This document shows, piece after piece, positions 5,848 to 6,321 of a DNA stretch of 6,321 nucleotides (position 1 is the first letter of the stretch; each line of letters begins with the position of its first letter). Source of the stretch: Candidatus Methanolliviera sp. GoM_oil (lineage in GTDB: Archaea > Halobacteriota > Methanoliparia > Methanoliparales > Methanoliparaceae). A model generated the notes under the pieces. That model was not told the DNA's origin and searched no databases. It saw nothing but the letters and a program-made list of their open reading frames with translations. The position numbers and the translations under genes were made by a program. The stretch is taken from contig CABGHG010000102.1 in NCBI GenBank assembly GCA_902158735.1, positions 1 through 6,321 on the forward strand. The letters are read 5' to 3'.

Positions 5848-5860
5848 GGTGAGTAGTTAC
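5848..5860 (-). repeat. Third copy of the terminal motif GTAACTACTCACC
   Basis: Read on the minus strand from 5860, GTAACTACTCACC is identical to 13 nt of the element end at 5692-5680 and then diverges into CCCCCACCACC. It lies 93 bp upstream of the transposase stub start (5767) in the same orientation. This is where the 5' terminal repeat of an insertion sequence should be. IS66-family ends commonly begin with GTAA. It probably marks the outer end of the original element. Confidence 0.5.
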
Positions 5861-5911
5861 TTTTTGATTTCATAAAACGCGCTTTTGCGGAAATTATAGC
5901 CAGAAGGACAC

Positions 5912-6321
5912 CTATCCGGAAAGCTTCATAACTTCATCAATTCCGGTATCGTCCCGCGGCAGAAGACCGCAGCACGTGCCGAAGTACGCGATGTCGTACC
6001 CTTCAGCCTCTGCGTACCTGACAAAACCCGGGGTCGGGAGAGCTATGTTCACAACACCGCACTCAATCGCTATCATCTCGATCAGTTCGCGGTCACGTCC
6101 GCTCGAATGTGCGCATCCAAGCGTTACTGGAATCGTGGGGAAGAGTTCGGTTGCCCTGCAGAACACTTCAGCAAAGTCGTACGGATCCGGTTTGACAGAA
6201 GACATCGGTGTACCCGCGATTGGCATTAACCCCGTTATCACAACCGTTGTCGGGTCAATCTCTCGGATGAGTTCGAGTGCCCGAAGTTCTCCACGCAGTC
6301 TCCCGAAGTCAAGACCCACAC
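5912..6321 (-). CDS. Radical SAM protein, biotin-synthase-like C-terminal part (5' end outside window)
   Basis: About 136 C-terminal residues are visible. The frame is still open at the window edge, so the GTG near 6319 is an internal valine and the true start lies beyond. Seen: VGLDFGRLRGELRALELI, then VVITGLMPIAGTPMSSVKP, where PIAGTP matches the Pi.GTPL-type segment of biotin-synthase-like radical SAM proteins. Next come LGCAHSSGRDRELIEMIA, like the strand and G.R turn that close the barrel in the BATS region, and a cysteine pair in FGTCCGLLP close to the C terminus. The CX3CX2C cluster motif expected of radical SAM enzymes would be upstream, out of view. Archaea hold several such proteins, including biotin-synthase-like enzymes of unknown role and the LipS1/LipS2 lipoyl synthases, so the substrate cannot be named. 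The gene ends 51 nt from the insertion-sequence debris. Confidence 0.7.
   Translation of the reverse strand, partial: VGLDFGRLRGELRALELIREIDPTTVVITGLMPIAGTPMSSVKPDPYDFAEVFCRATELFPTIPVTLGCAHSSGRDRELIEMIAIECGVVNIALPTPGFVRYAEAEGYDIAYFGTCCGLLPRDDTGIDEVMKLSG

Larger units (their letters stand above)
5392..5911. other. Gene-free, mostly AT-rich stretch between the pseudogene and the radical SAM gene
   Basis: No intact gene is visible here on either strand. It consists of the inverted-repeat element, the transposase stub, an AT-rich leader-like segment (about 5768-5847) and 51 nt (5861-5911) after the third terminal motif that end at the radical SAM stop codon. No tRNA, CRISPR unit or riboswitch was seen. 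Composition is clearly more AT-rich than in the flanking genes, in line with inserted and decaying DNA. Confidence 0.6.

Noticed and set aside
5861..5911. Terminator hairpin for the radical SAM gene (AAAACGCGCTTTT region)
   Set aside because: The possible stem is very short, and no T run follows on the minus strand.

Overview
The window looks archaeal, most likely from a euryarchaeon related to methanogens, ANME archaea or Archaeoglobus. The evidence is an archaeoflavoprotein (AfpA-type) gene joined to a CX2CX2CX6C iron-sulfur flavoprotein gene, archaeal TATA-like boxes close to start codons, and a repeated translation signal. GGTGA-N5-ATG precedes three intact genes, and a close variant precedes a dead paralogue. 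A lineage below this level cannot be fixed from the sequence.

Layout. (1) Positions 26-1196 (+) hold a tight two-gene redox operon: an iron-sulfur flavoprotein whose last 8 nt overlap the start of an afpA-like FMN protein. (2) Positions 1197-1603 have no intact gene. They hold a weak hairpin, an imperfect palindrome, and a decayed C-terminal piece of a thiamine-pyrophosphate enzyme of the acetolactate synthase large-subunit type, with one in-frame TGA. (3) Positions 5098-1604 (-) hold a two-gene operon: a P-loop ATPase of AAA/STAND type with a C-terminal winged-helix-like segment, then a 756-aa protein with an unrecognised N-terminal half and a C-terminal array of 42-residue kinesin-light-chain-type TPRs. 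(4) Positions 5099-5254 are a divergent promoter region. (5) Positions 5255-5860 are a graveyard: a frameshifted, truncated second copy of the iron-sulfur flavoprotein gene (+), a roughly 300-bp AT-rich element with 25-bp imperfect terminal inverted repeats, the N-terminal stub of what looks like an IS66-type transposase (-), and a third copy of the same 12-13 bp terminal motif. (6) Positions 6321-5912 (-) hold the C-terminal end of a biotin-synthase-like radical SAM protein whose start lies outside the window.

How the genes fit together. The redox pair probably works as an electron-transfer or oxidant-defence unit (family knowledge). The ATPase and TPR genes are 17 nt apart and probably make one system: a nucleotide-driven switch in one polypeptide and a TPR sensor or scaffold in the other. 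This is a split form of the layout that STAND proteins usually carry in a single chain. The operon lies between two copies of the flavoprotein gene, among gene fragments and insertion-sequence debris, which suggests a mobile or accessory locus. It is the best candidate here for an undescribed system, possibly signalling or defence. That function is inference only: no effector domain is recognisable.
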